Shown here piece after piece: positions 52,283-64,000 of a stretch of DNA of 64,000 bases (its first letter is position 1; every line of letters starts with the position of its first letter). The notes beneath the pieces were generated by a model. That model was not told where the DNA came from and searched no databases. It worked only from the letters and a program-made list of their open reading frames with translations. A program made the position numbers and the translations under genes. Location of the stretch: NCBI GenBank assembly GCA_016946835.1, contig JACVTC010000004.1, positions 2,131,001 to 2,195,000 of the forward strand. Reading direction: 5' to 3'. Source of the stretch: Neocallimastix lanati (nom. inval.) (Eukaryota > Neocallimastigomycota > Neocallimastigomycetes > Neocallimastigales > Neocallimastigaceae).

Positions 52283-55200
52283 ATGACAAAACAATAGCTT
52301 CATTAAATAATTTACAAAATAATACTTTTACTAAGAATACTCCAATTGATAATAATTCCTTTAACGAAGAATCTGAAGAATCTGATTTTAGTGACACAAC
52401 TGAAAGTGAGGATGATATCATTATAAATGCTGTAAAAAGAAAAATGAAGGATAATAACAGCGAAAAAGAAGAAAATAATTCCAAGAAAGTACATAAAAGT
52501 TTAAAAGATAATCCACGTCCTTTTGCAACTCCTGCTTTAAGAAAGAAGAAAGAAAATGAGCTGCATAATAAACCAAATAAAGTTTATAAAAATCAAATAC
52601 TTCCTTCAATTTTAACTCAACCAAATATTAACAAAGAAAAACAAAAAGAAAAGGAATTAAGAAATATGACAAGAGTAAGAGAAAGTAAAGAAGAAAACAA
52701 CAATTATTCATCAAAAGGAAAGGAAAAAGTTGAATCTGAAGATATACTTGTAATCGATAATGAAATAGAAGATCTAGAAATGAATAAAGATAATCAACAA
52801 AATAAAACTAATACTTTGGAAAAATTAATTTCAACAAAAACTAAGGAAACTAATAATGGAAATACTCAATTAGTAAAAAGGAATATCAAAATGATGAATA
52901 ATAAAGAACCTTACAATATTATGGATGATTTAAATAATCTTAAATCCAGTATTACGATAGGTCAACTCTTGAATGCATGTCCTAAAATTCGTTCACAATT
53001 AACTCAAGGTTTAAAGTTAGAAAAGTCTAAAATAATTGGAACTGTAGACAATGTAATAGCACGAACTTTATTAGTAAATAACTATGACCATAGCTACATA
53101 AGTAAAAGTAATGAAGTAGCCGAAGAAGACTTAGCAATGGTTGATGCAAGTGTTGACGGAGTACTAGGAAAACTTTTAATTGATTCTTGTAGTAACCTAA
53201 GCATCGTTACTAAGCAGTATTTTGATAAATTACCTGGTGAATATGAAACAGTTGGAAAAAGTCGTGGAAGAATCCAACTAGCAACACAAGATGAAGAATA
53301 CTCGGAAGGAATTATTGTTCGATTACCAGTAAAAATTAATAATTATGAATTTAATGCGGACTTTAGAATTATTGAGAAAGAAGACTCATTTTATGATATG
53401 TTAATAAACTTTAAAACTCAAATCGATCATTGTTTATTTATTCATCCAACCTTAAACAGTCTATGTAAACTTTTGTCAGAAAGTGAATACGAAGAAATAG
53501 CTAAAATAAATAATCAATATTATGATGAAGAAAGTATAATTTGCACTATTAGAAAAGTTAAAGAAACGAATAATGAAAAGGAAATTATAAAGGAATTAAC
53601 TCCAATGGAATTTATTGAGAGTGATGAATTTTTAAGTACCTTAAATAAAGATTATAAAGAACAAATTATTAAAATTCTCAAAGAAATGATTGACATAGTT
53701 GCCACTTCAACAGAAGAACTAACTCCTTCTAAACTTTCACCACATAAGATCCGTTTGAAAGCAAATGCAAAGCCAGTAAAATTAAGAAGTTATAGGTTAA
53801 CTAAATTAAAATCAGATATCTTAAAAGAAGAACTTACAAAGCTTATTAAGAAAGGATTGATAGAACCATCCTGTTCAGAATGGTCATCTCCAGTAGTACT
53901 CATTCTAAAACACAATGGAAAGTGGCGCTTGTGCATTGACTACCGAAAAGTCAATGATATGACAGAAAAAGATTCTTATTCAGTTCCATATATAGATGAA
54001 ATTTTTGATAGTCTCGGAGGAGCTAAAATATTTACAACTCTTGATTTATTTTCTGGTTTTCACCAAATCTTAATGGATGAAGAAAGCGTTGAAGTAACCA
54101 CTTTCACTACTAAGTTTGGAAATTATCAATTTAAGGTTATGCCTTTTGGACTTACTGGAGCTCCCTCAACCTTCCAAAGAGAAATGAATAAAATTTTATT
54201 CCCTTTTATTGGTGAATTTGTTTATGTATTTATTGATGATGTTTTGATCTATTCAAAAAGTATCGAAGAACATTTAATTCATATTAAACAAGTATTAGAA
54301 GTATTTAAAGAAAACAAGTTAAAAATTAATATTGAAAAGTGCCATTTTCTTCAAACTGAAGTTGATGTATTAGGTCACAAACTTACTACTAAAGGATTAA
54401 GTCCCATGGAAAGTAAGATAACAGCTATTAAGAAGTGGGAAGCCCCTTCATCACTTCATGAATTAAGATCATTTTTAGGAGCAGTGGGATATTATCGTGA
54501 TTTTATTCCTAAATATGCTCAAATTACCTCACCTTTATGTAAATTATTGAAAAAGAATACCAAATATGAATGGAATAAAGAACAACAAGAAAGCTTTGAA
54601 CTCCTAAAAGAAAAATTAATCAATGCACCTATTCTAAAATTTCCGTCATTTGACAAACCTTTTATCATTAGAACTGATGCTTCGTATAATGGAATTGGTG
54701 GAGTTCTTTTACAAAAAGAAGAAGAAACCGGTAAGGAGCATCCAATACACTTTATAAGTAGAAGTTTAAAGAAAGCTGAAAAGAATTATGGTATTACCGA
54801 TTTAGAAGGAACCGCTTTGTTTTACTGTATGACTAAATTTAAATCTTATATTGAAGGAAATCCATTACCTACAACTATTTACACAGATCATAAACCATTA
54901 GTTGGTTTATTTAAGAATAAAGAACCTTTGAATGCAAGGCAAACAAGATGGTGTCTAACCGCTAGTATGCTCGGAATTAATATAAAATATGAATCAGGCA
55001 AAAAGAATGTGTTAGCTGATGCTCTTTCAAGAATGAAAAGTAAGGAAGAGAGAAAGATATTATTAACAAAAATTACTAATGGAAATAATGAAGAATTATT
55101 ATCTAAAGTTATAAAGGAATTTATTAATGAAAAGTTTACTGTTATTGATGGTGAAGATTATTTTATCGACAATGGAAATTATAGAAAATTAATAACGGAC

Positions 55201-56259
55201 GAAAATGAAAGGTTTAAATTAATTTTAGAAGCTCATAATATTGGCCACGAAGGATATTACAAAACATATCAAAGACTTAAGAAAAACTTTTATTGGAATC
55301 ATATGATTAAAGATATCAAAAGAATTGTTAGTAATTGTGAAAAATGCCAGTTAAATCGTCCTCAACCATATCCAGAACCAACCGAAAACCATCCAACTAA
55401 AGTGGAGGGTCCCTTTGTGCATTTAGGATTAGATATTATAGGACCGTTACCAAAAACAAGAAATAATAATCAATATATTATAGTAACTGTTGATTACTTT
55501 ACCAAATGGGTTGAAGCCGAACCCACTGAAAACATAACTTCCTCTGATATAATTAAATTTTTAATAAACGTTTTTGCAAGACATGGTGTACCTCAAGTTA
55601 TTACTACTGATAATGGAGTCCAATTCACTTCTGATATGACTAAAATCTTTCTTGATCTTTATGATGTATATGTTAAATTTGTAGCTACTTACCACCCTGA
55701 ATCAAATGGCCTTACTGAAAATCGAAATAAAGAAATTGGAAAATTACTCCGTTTATTAGGAAGGAAAAATCAAGATTGGGATGAAGTTTTACCTTCTGCT
55801 TTATGGGCACTTCGAACTACCAAAAATACAGCTACTGGACATTCTAGTTTTGAATTAGTATATGGAAGAGAAGACCAACAGCCTTATGATATAGCCATAA
55901 GAACAATTGAAAATGCAGGTAAATCATATGATAAAATTTTAATGGAAAAATTTGTTCGTCATTATCAATGGACTAGAGAAGCATGCGAAAATGTGAAGAA
56001 TGCTAACAAGTATTGGGCAACAAGACGAGAAGAACAAATAAGTATGAAAAAAGGAAAAGAATTAAAAGCTGGTGATCTTGTTCTTGTTAGAAACTTTAGC
56101 CGCACTAAGCTAGAACCATATTACAATGGACCATTTAAAATTTTAAAAATTCAATTCAACACGGCAACCTTAATCGATCAGAAAACTGGGAAACAACTCG
56201 ATAGGAATGTTCATTTTAAAAATTTAGTAAAGTTTAACTCCGCTTACAGAGAAGCTTGA
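52255..56259 (+). CDS. pol: Gypsy Pol (PR-RT-RNase H-integrase), translated by -1 frameshift
   Basis: The frame is open from the slip site (first ATG at 52444; residue numbers below count from it, 1271 residues). A basic/acidic linker precedes the protease (LIDSCSN, Asp247; Cys where Gly is usual). RT covers about 440-650 with WSSPVVLILKHNGKWRLCID, TLDLFSGFHQI, PFGLTGAPSTFQ and catalytic VFIDD (Asp598/Asp599). RNase H follows (RTDASYNGIGGVLLQKE, YTDHKPL, NVLADALSR). Integrase has a zinc finger (HNIGHEGYYKTYQRLKKNF...CEKCQ), catalytic Asp997, Asp1056 and Glu1092 (TTDNGVQF, ESNGLTEN; 35 residues between the last two), and a C-terminal GPY/F-type module (YYNGPFKILKIQF). Nothing else is truncated. 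Pol makes the enzymes for reverse transcription and insertion. Confidence 0.93.
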   Translation, partial: LLNGSRSTPNDKTIASLNNLQNNTFTKNTPIDNNSFNEESEESDFSDTTESEDDIIINAVKRKMKDNNSEKEENNSKKVHKSLKDNPRPFATPALRKKKENELHNKPNKVYKNQILPSILTQPNINKEKQKEKELRNMTRVRESKEENNNYSSKGKEKVESEDILVIDNEIEDLEMNKDNQQNKTNTLEKLISTKTKETNNGNTQLVKRNIKMMNNKEPYNIMDDLNNLKSSITIGQLLNACPKIRSQLTQGLKLEKSKIIGTVDNVIARTLLVNNYDHSYISKSNEVAEEDLAMVDASVDGVLGKLLIDSCSNLSIVTKQYFDKLPGEYETVGKSRGRIQLATQDEEYSEGIIVRLPVKINNYEFNADFRIIEKEDSFYDMLINFKTQIDHCLFIHPTLNSLCKLLSESEYEEIAKINNQYYDEESIICTIRKVKETNNEKEIIKELTPMEFIESDEFLSTLNKDYKEQIIKILKEMIDIVATSTEELTPSKLSPHKIRLKANAKPVKLRSYRLTKLKSDILKEELTKLIKKGLIEPSCSEWSSPVVLILKHNGKWRLCIDYRKVNDMTEKDSYSVPYIDEIFDSLGGAKIFTTLDLFSGFHQILMDEESVEVTTFTTKFGNYQFKVMPFGLTGAPSTFQREMNKILFPFIGEFVYVFIDDVLIYSKSIEEHLIHIKQVLEVFKENKLKINIEKCHFLQTEVDVLGHKLTTKGLSPMESKITAIKKWEAPSSLHELRSFLGAVGYYRDFIPKYAQITSPLCKLLKKNTKYEWNKEQQESFELLKEKLINAPILKFPSFDKPFIIRTDASYNGIGGVLLQKEEETGKEHPIHFISRSLKKAEKNYGITDLEGTALFYCMTKFKSYIEGNPLPTTIYTDHKPLVGLFKNKEPLNARQTRWCLTASMLGINIKYESGKKNVLADALSRMKSKEERKILLTKITNGNNEELLSKVIKEFINEKFTVIDGEDYFIDNGNYRKLITDENERFKLILEAHNIGHEGYYKTYQRLKKNFYWNHMIKDIKRIVSNCEKCQLNRPQPYPEPTENHPTKVEGPFVHLGLDIIGPLPKTRNNNQYIIVTVDYFTKWVEAEPTENITSSDIIKFLINVFARHGVPQVITTDNGVQFTSDMTKIFLDLYDVYVKFVATYHPESNGLTENRNKEIGKLLRLLGRKNQDWDEVLPSALWALRTTKNTATGHSSFELVYGREDQQPYDIAIRTIENAGKSYDKILMEKFVRHYQWTREACENVKNANKYWATRREEQISMKKGKELKAGDLVLVRNFSRTKLEPYYNGPFKILKIQFNTATLIDQKTGKQLDRNVHFKNLVKFNSAYREA

Positions 56260-56277
56260 GTCTTCGTCGGGGCATCT

Positions 56278-56764
56278 TGATAAGAATGTACTAAATAATG
56301 CATTCTTAATTAAATCTACGATTTATTTCTAATACATTATGTGTACATTATTATTTTTGTACTTTAATAAATTTTTAAATTCAAAGATTAAAAATTAGAT
56401 CAAAAATTATATTAAACTTTATAATTTTTATATTAAATCTTATATTAATAGTAATATTTTTATATATTTAAAACTTATATTAACAATATTAATAATAAAT
56501 CTTATTTTTTTATTTTTATATTAATAATGAAAATTTGTATTAATAATATTTTTATATATTGATAATTAAAAATTTATATATTATATTTTAACTTTTATTA
56601 TAAAATTTTATATCGAAATGTTTTATTTTATATTGAAAAATATTTTATTTTATTAAAAACCTTTATATTAGAATAGTATTTTTATTTTTATTTGAATATT
56701 TTAACAGATTGTAATAAAAATTTTAGCCAATTAAATAAATTCTTATTAGTAATATTTTAGATAG

Positions 56765-56824
<60 letters not shown>

Positions 56825-57128
56825 TATTAATATTATAAATGTATTTTATTTATATTGTTATAATTAAATTTTATATAATTGATTATAAAAATCAATTTAA
56901 ATTTAATAGTTTTTATATATAAAAAGAAAAATAATAATAAAATGTAATTTAGTGGCAAGAACAACTTTTATGCCTTGAAAAAAAAGTATAAATAGTTGTA
57001 AATTTTGCTACTAATTTTTAAATATCATCAAATAAAATCAAATAAATTTATAAATAAAAATAATAAATAAATAAATAAAATTTGTGTTTCCTTACTTTAT
57101 TTTTATTTAATTCTCTAAAACCTTAACA
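56278..57128 (+). repeat. Gypsy 3' LTR, 851 bp
   Basis: Starts TGATAAGAATGTACTAAATA right after the plus-strand primer region (GTCGGGGCATCT) and ends AAAACCTTAACA. Identical by eye to the 5' LTR except for an A tract of about 51 bases (56768-56820), which accounts for the 13-bp difference. Confidence 0.95.
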
Positions 57129-57601
57129 AACAATAATAATTACTATTTATTATTATTATTATTATTATTATTGCTACATACATATAATAAGAAAAGAAAT
57201 AAATGACATGAAAATTAAATTATCGACTTTATATATATATATTTTTTTTCATTTTCCTTTCTATTTATAAAAATAAAAATTCTTAAATAAAATTATAATT
57301 TTTTCTTAAATAATTTATATTTTATATTTATTTTTTCTTTATTTGTTTTAATTTTTATTTTTTATTTTTATTTATTTTTTAAAGACTTCCTTTTATTATT
57401 TAACTGTATATTATTAAAAAAAAAAAAAATCTAAACCTTGATTTATTTTATTATTATTATTTTCTTTAATAATTATTGCTATCATTTATATTTAGGTAAT
57501 TTTTTTTTCTTTTTTTTCAAATATATATTATATATTATTGATATTATTTATTAATTAAATTATAAAATATAATATATATATATATATATATTTTAATATT
57601 T
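57129..57601. other. AT-rich spacer
   Basis: Begins with AACA, the target duplication, followed by (ATT)n at 57145-57172 and homopolymers. Forms the 3' flank of the minus-strand gene that ends at 57602. No gene. Confidence 0.6.
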
Positions 57602-58678
57602 TTAATTAGCTCTATATTTTGTGGCATAATAAGCCATTGAACTTGTTATTGGAACATTAGATGTTGGAATATACATAATAGCAGTATAAGCATCTTGAAT
57701 TAAGAAATCAACTGTTTTACAAATACGTAAGAAATCGGTATTATTATCGTATTCATCCATGATGATATTAGCTTCTTCTGAATTGTATATTTCATCAAAT
57801 AAACTAGTGGAACCTTGTTCTTGTTTTGTTTCATTTTCAACTTCATTATTTTCATTAGTTTCATCAGTTGAATCCGGAATAGCTTTTACACTAGATGCAT
57901 CATCAATTATATTACTACTAGTAGCTTGTGTTGCATTATTTGATAATGCATTTTCATCATTGACAGCAGTCGTCACAGTTGTGAGACTATCTTTTCTATT
58001 TAAAGATCTCTGTCCTGCTTCCGCTTCTTGATTTCTTGTTGATAATTTTTCATTTCTTTCTTCTAATTCTTTTTCTTTTTGTATTCTTTGTTTATTTTGT
58101 TCCTATTAAAAGTATAAATAATTAGTTTATGAAATTAATATAATATTATTATGAAAATTCAAAATTGGAAAATCATTAAATTAAAAATATATAAAATCAA
58201 TATTTTAAAATTTTTTATATGAAAATACCTTTTCAATTTTAATAATTAAATCTTTCATTTCATCAATCTTTAATTATAATGTAATAATAATAAATATATT
58301 ATAAGAAAAATAATAATATTATTATTAATAATGAATTATAAAAAATTAATAATGCGTTAAATAAATACTAATAGAACTTTTAAATTTATTTTTTTAATAT
58401 AATAATCTTTATTATAATCTGTAATATACAATTATTATGTTATATCTATATATTCATTCTATTTTTACTATTTAGTTAAATTATACTTTCTTATCTCATT
58501 TATTTTTATTTACCTGACCCATAATAGTTTCAATGGTGTAATTATGGTATTCCATTAATGTTTGAATAGTTTCAATGGTTGTTTCTAAATAATGCATTTT
58601 TTCCATCATAAATTTATTATATGAAGTAATGAAATCATCATCATCCTTCATTGCAATTAATTCGGTAGATGCCTTCAT
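57602..58678 (-). CDS. Hypothetical protein with coiled coil, 234 aa, 3 exons
   Basis: On the minus strand exons 58514-58678, 58229-58267 and 57602-58102 join in frame with GT-AG introns (exon lengths 165, 39, 501; total 705 bp). The protein starts MKASTELIAMKDDDDFITSY and has a helical N-terminus (FMMEKMHYLETTIETIQTLM), an IDEMKDLIIKIEK exon, then KEKELEERNEKLSTRNQEAE, typical of a coiled coil; a Ser/Asn/Glu/Asp-rich disordered region follows (about 105-165) and a conserved-looking C-terminus with FLRICKTVDFLIQDAYTAIM. No signal peptide or membrane segment. The family is not recognised. Expected intracellular; a scaffold or complex subunit is conceivable but unproven. Confidence 0.75.
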
Positions 58679-59165
58679 TTTGTAACTATATATTGAAGTG
58701 AAATACTATTTAAAATAGATAAAAATTACAATTTTCAAAAATTTATAGCAATAAATAAATAAAAATAAATATTAATATGTGTAAATAATAATAATTTATA
58801 ATATTTATGTATATAATTCATCAATCATAATTAATTAATTAAAATAAATAATTAATCTTTAGTTTTATATATATATATAATTCCATTAGAGAAATTTTTA
58901 TTTATAAATTATTTTTTATTTTTAAATTACATATTCCTATAAAATGAAAATACTTGTAAATATCAATTAATATATTTGCAATTTTTCCTCTAATTAGCTG
59001 TAAATATCAGTAAATAATATATTTAATTATTAAATTATTTGTTTATATTAAGAATTACCAAATAAAACTAATAAATATTTTATTTATTATTTTCGCTCTG
59101 TTGTCATTCTATTTATATATTTATTTATTTGTTTGTTTGTTTGTTTATTAAGTATTACTCATTTA

Positions 59166-59199
<34 letters not shown>

Positions 59200-61703
59200 T
59201 AACTACAATAAATCTTTATTATTTATTACAGAATTTCTATTAAAAAATTATTTTTTATCCTTTTTTTTTTTTCATTTCTGTTATTTTTTATTTTTCATAA
59301 TTGTTATTTCTTTATCCATCCTTATATAATATATAATATATTTAAATAAATAAGTAAAAACTTACAGTATATATAAAGAAATTAGTATAATTTACAAAAA
59401 TAATAAATTATTGATAGTAGTAACTTTTTTTTACAATATTTTTCTAATAATATTGACAATAAACAAGAAAAAAAAAAAAAAAATTGTTTTTTTTTTTTAA
59501 AAAATCTTTTTTTTTTTTAGTCGTATAAGTGTTATATAATGGCTATTATTAAATTAAATTTAAACTTTCATTCTTATATGCTTATTGAAATGTTTTTTTT
59601 TTTTTTATCTTTTTTTAAAAAAATACATATATAAAAATAAATAGTTATAATACTATAATATTAAATATTATTTTTTTAATAAAAAGATATTGTTATTTTT
59701 TTTTTAATTAAAAAAAAATAAAATAATATAAAATAAAATAACAGAAAAATAAAAAAAATAATTGATATTGGCTTATTTGCTGTAAATATTATTATTTGTT
59801 TTATTTATTATTTTTGGTATAATTCTATTCTTAACTTTTTTATTTTCTTTAAATATAAATTATTAAAAATATATTTCTTTATTTATTACTTTTATATTAA
59901 TAATAAAATATATTTTACATAAACATTAAATTAAAACATAATTTAATATTTTTATTAAATAAAAAATAAAACCAATACCAAAACCAAAATAAATAAAATG
60001 ATTAGTATTTATTGATATAAAATTGCAATAAAAATAAAGAAGGGGAAAACTACTAAAAAAAATCTATAATATATAAAAAAAAATTTAATTTTAATATAAA
60101 AAAAATTATTTTTCTTGTTTATGTATATTTTTTTTATTATTAATTATTTTATAATAATTAAAGTTTTAACGTTTAATTATTATTTAATTAATGATTAATT
60201 GTAAAATCTGTTTAAAAAAAAATACTAAATATTAATAATATCATTAAATAACATTAATATTAGCAACTATATATTTAATGGTGAACATAATTATCAATTG
60301 TTAATATAATTATTTTTTCTTTTTTCTTTTTTTTTTTTAAAAAAAAGGTTCATTATAAAAATATTGTTTTTCTCTTTCATTATTATTTATCGTTTTGATT
60401 CTATATTTACTATATTTACTAAACCCCTTTATTGTTTTTTATATATATATATATAAATAATATAACATAATAATTTTAATTTATTTAATATATTTCAATA
60501 TATTTTATATAATAATTCATTAATTTAATAACCTTTAAAAATAAACTTTTTTTTTTTTTTTAGTTATTAATTAAAGCAAAAAATGAAATAAAAATAAAAA
60601 AAATTTATTTTAAACTTACAAAAAAATTTTATATATTATTTTTAATAATGGTTTTTTCAATTATTACTTTAAAAAAATTACTTTAAAAAAAATCAAAGAT
60701 TAAATTATAAATATTTATTTAGCAAAAATAAAAGAATTATTAATGTAATTAGAATTAAGAGTATATTTTTATTATTACTAATAAACTTTTAATAATTTAA
60801 TATATTAACTCTTTCATTTCTTATAATATTCATTCAAATATTTATAATTTTATAAAAAAAAAAATCATATATAATACATTATAATTAGATATATATAATA
60901 GATTAATATTAATCTTTATTATATATAAATTATTTAAATTATTTAGTAAAAATATATATATATATTTGCCTTTTATTATTCATTATTAAAAATTTAATAT
61001 TTATTAAATAATAAATTATTAATAATAAATAAATATTTATGATAAATAATGTTAAAAGTATAATTAAATATTATTAAAGCAAATAAAGCCAATTTTTATT
61101 ACAAAATTTAAAATCCAATCATAGCTGAAAAAAAACAATATTTTAAATATTGATATAATATAATGTAAAATGAAAAGTTACACATAAATAATTATATTAT
61201 AAATAATAATATTTAACAATAATAAAACTTAATATTATTATTAATTATTACAATTAATATTTATTATCAATTTCCTTTATATAAAAATTTATAATAAATA
61301 AATATTATAATAATATTATAATTATACAGAAATTTCTTTATTGTTATTAGATTATTTATTATTTCATTAATAATTTAATAATAAACAATTATTTTTTAAA
61401 AAAATATTTCAAATATATATACTAAAGTTATTTCTGTAATAATAATAATTAACATAAATTCTATTTTATTATTTTAATTTTTTTTATGAAGAATTATTTT
61501 ATTTTTACTTTTATGGCATATTCACTACTGAATAATAATTATTAACATCTATAAAAATTTTTTAAATTTTAATACATTTCTTTACTAAGAAGTATTAGAA
61601 TACTACAATAAAATTTATTAAATTTTTCCTTTTTTTCTTTTTTTTGATATATATTTCGGGCATTATTATTTAATAAAATTAGTCATTTGATTTTTTTTTT
61701 AAA

Positions 61704-61748
<45 letters not shown>

Positions 61749-63290
61749 AATAAATTAAACATTAAAATATAAGTTTTTTTTTTTAGTCATCATTACTTAT
61801 AAAAATCAAATGATCCTAAAAAAATAATAGTAAAATAAAATTTTAAGTATTTTATTAATCAACCATATAATTTTAATTTTGAAATTTAAATTTATTATGT
61901 TAAATTTAATATATATATATATATCTATATATATAATATTTCATTAAATGTTTAATAAAAAACTAATCCTTTTAATAGATCTTAACTAAAATAATATAAA
62001 AAAAATTTAAGTACTTAAAATTGTTAATCTATATTTAATATTATATAGTCATAATTTATATATACTCTAAAATGTAATATATTTATTATTTTAATATATA
62101 TGTGGAGTGCGTTAAAAAAATATGTATCTTACCAAAATTCACTCATATTCACTTAAAATCCACTTTTCCGTATATTTTTCATTTATATTTAAATATTTAG
62201 TACTTTTTAGTAAAGATAAATAATATGGACATTACTATTCTAGCTACTTTGTGATGATTACAGGACTACTTCAATCCTCATAGCACTCTAAGTAGCTTTA
62301 ACTACCTTTTGTTATAGATATGCTATAGGTTTGTATATATATATAATGTTTTAACTTGTCACACACAAAACTACTATATATGTAATAAGTATATAAAGAT
62401 AGCGTATATGTCGTATATATGAATATGTCAAATATATATTAAAAACAATATAAAATATACTATAGATATATTCAATATATGTATAAAATAGTTTAAATAA
62501 AAAATATTTATATTAATTTAATATATATGTTGAGTATCTTAAAATATACGTATGTTATGTTATATTTGATATATGGGTATAATTCGTTAAATATATTAAC
62601 TGATTAAATATAGTGTATGTTGATATATATTATAAATAATAAAAAAAATTTTTTTTGAATTATTGAAAAACTGTATAATTGTATATATATTTTAAACAAA
62701 AAGAAAAAGATTGTATTTTACATAATTCTTAATATGCAAAAGAGATAATAACAAATAATCATAAAATTAAAGATAAACATATAAAATATGATATAATAAT
62801 TAACTTTTAAATAAATTAATTTACATATTTAATTTTATATTTTATACCTAATTATGATAATCAAAAATAATCGAAAATTTGATATTATAATTAAATTATA
62901 TCTATTATAAATGAATTAATTAAAAATTATAATAATTTAAGTTTTTTAATCAATATATATATAAATTTTTAAATTTATAGTTTTTTTCCCTAATTGTTCT
63001 CCTAAACATAATATATTCAATTATATTTTAAAATTTAAAAATTATATAATTTTTAATTATATAATCATACCTTTAGCTTACTAAAAAGAAAAATAATTCT
63101 TTTATTTTAATAATTTAATTTTTATTTAGTAAAAGTAAAACTATTTCTTAATTAAAGAAAAAAAATACTTTATATATATATATTTTAATTATTAATTAAA
63201 AAGAAATAAAGTTTATAAACCGAAAAAGGGAAAAAAAGAAAAAAGGAAAGAAGAAAATTTAATATAAAACCATTTCAATACACTTTATCC

Positions 63291-63323
<33 letters not shown>

Positions 63324-63423
63324 CATTTTTCATTTTTCATTTCATTTATCTTTCTTTTCTTTTCTTTATTTTTTCTAATTATACAATAATTAGAAGATAA
63401 AATAAATAAATAAATAAAATAAA

Positions 63424-63467
<44 letters not shown>

Positions 63468-63961
63468 ATTTTGTTTTTATTTAAAAGAATAATACCATTA
63501 TAATACCATTATTTTATTATTTCAAATTCATTCTTATCATAATTTTAAAGTTATATTATAAAAGTAAATTATTATATAATACACTAATAAAGTAATTATA
63601 AAAATTATAAAAATACTTCTAAGCTTAACATAATAATGAATGAAATAAAATAAAATAAAAATAATAAAAATCTATATTAATTTATTAATATTAAATAATA
63701 TATATTATATAATAGCTCTTTTTCAATATTTTGAAACAAATAATAACAGAACATTCAAATAACAAATACCAATAAAAATAAAAAGTAAAAAGTAAAAAGT
63801 AAAATAATAAAAAAAAAAATAATAATAAAATATTTACAATAAATTAATATATTTTTATAAAAATAATCGAATGAATAAAGAGAAAAATATAATAACAATT
63901 TTAAAACACTATTAATAATAATATTAAATAAAATAATAAAAAAATAATAATAACAAAGAAA
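58679..63961. other. Long AT-rich spacer with one mixed island
   Basis: Almost wholly AT with homopolymer tracts (61706-61744 A; 63296-63316 T; 63428-63464 A), (TTTG)/(ATT) microsatellites near 59127-59200, and (AT)n. The frames at 59129-59329 and 63755-63982 are low complexity. 62100-62460 is less simple and contains the inverted repeat listed below. The last 300 bases may hold the promoter of the gene at 63962. No other gene seen. Confidence 0.6.
62242..62297. repeat. Inverted repeat AGCTACTT/AAGTAGCT in a GC-enriched island
   Basis: AGCTACTT (62242-62249) and AAGTAGCT (62290-62297) pair perfectly, with partial further pairing inside (GTGATGA with TCATAGCAC; GGA with TCC). A hairpin RNA or a transposon end is possible. 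Function unknown. Confidence 0.35.
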
Positions 63962-64000
63962 ATGGATACAGCACAAAAGCATGCCATTAATCTTAGTGTC
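63962..64000 (+). CDS. Start of a gene running off the window (partial)
   Basis: After a long AT-only stretch, AAAATGG begins a frame MDTAQKHAINLSV that stays open to the window end, in normal codon composition. Only 13 residues are visible, so no function can be given. Confidence 0.4.
   Translation, partial: MDTAQKHAINLSV

Larger units (their letters stand above)
49086..57128 (+). mobile_element. Apparently intact Ty3/gypsy retrotransposon, 8.04 kb
   Basis: Two LTRs flank a primer site, a 1.4-kb leader, gag and pol in protease-RT-RNase H-integrase order, which is diagnostic of Ty3/gypsy. Both frames are open over their full length and the LTRs look identical by eye apart from the length of an internal A tract (the 13-bp length difference). 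A 4-bp duplication AACA flanks the element (49082-49085 and 57129-57132). All catalytic residues of RT, RNase H and integrase are present; no chromodomain is visible at the C-terminus. It is therefore a recent and probably competent copy. Confidence 0.95.

Noticed and set aside
57759-58031. Plus-strand 90-residue frame
   Set aside because: Antisense shadow of the third exon of the minus-strand gene at 57602-58678.

Overview
The window looks like nuclear DNA of an anaerobic gut fungus (Neocallimastigomycota). Intergenic DNA is almost entirely A and T, with long homopolymer and (TTTA)/(TTTTA) tracts. Genes carry short AT-rich GT-AG introns. Two secreted proteins carry the cysteine-rich CBM10-type fungal dockerins (CF..., [12 protein letters not shown]) that mark the cellulosomes of these fungi. 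Genus cannot be decided by eye; everything below comes from reading the sequence, without database searches.

Layout. 1-7838 is a G-poor satellite built from TTTTA pentamers and about 75 interspersed 'CAATCTGTAC...' units, with smaller relatives at 8413-8582 (inverted) and 23658-24560. 7839-14300 is AT-rich spacer with small hypothetical minus-strand genes, a diverged copy of a TIR element and an exact 124-bp triplication. 14385-19163 is a decayed Ty1/copia element that still shows a half-tRNA primer site. 21294-21674 is a small NTF2/SnoaL-like gene. 25503-26344 is a non-autonomous TIR transposon with a 9-bp target duplication. 27226-28680 is a dead NRPS condensation domain. 31612-34978 is an eight-exon GH9 cellulase with three dockerins. 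35480-41710 holds two internally deleted LINEs of one family plus poly(A)-tailed fragments. 44287-46894 is a three-exon protein with two dockerins and a tannase/feruloyl-esterase-like domain whose catalytic residues look altered. 48575-49080 is a tRNA-like (Pol III box A/B) sequence, possibly a SINE. 49086-57128 is an apparently intact Ty3/gypsy element inserted beside it. 57602-58678 is a three-exon hypothetical coiled-coil gene. 58679-63961 is AT-rich spacer, and a plus-strand gene may start at 63962.

How the parts relate. The GH9 enzyme and the dockerin-esterase-like protein would both be secreted and docked on the fungal cellulosome, the first cutting cellulose and the second perhaps acting on (or only binding) phenolic ester linkages. 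Most of the remaining non-spacer DNA is mobile: copia, gypsy, LINE, a putative SINE and a MITE-like element.

The most interesting signals are these: a textbook -1 frameshift signal and a structured leader in the intact gypsy element; its insertion next to a Pol III promoter; the copia primer site complementary to a tRNA-Lys(CUU) anticodon arm; the possible pseudo-esterase on a dockerin scaffold; and the NRPS relic.
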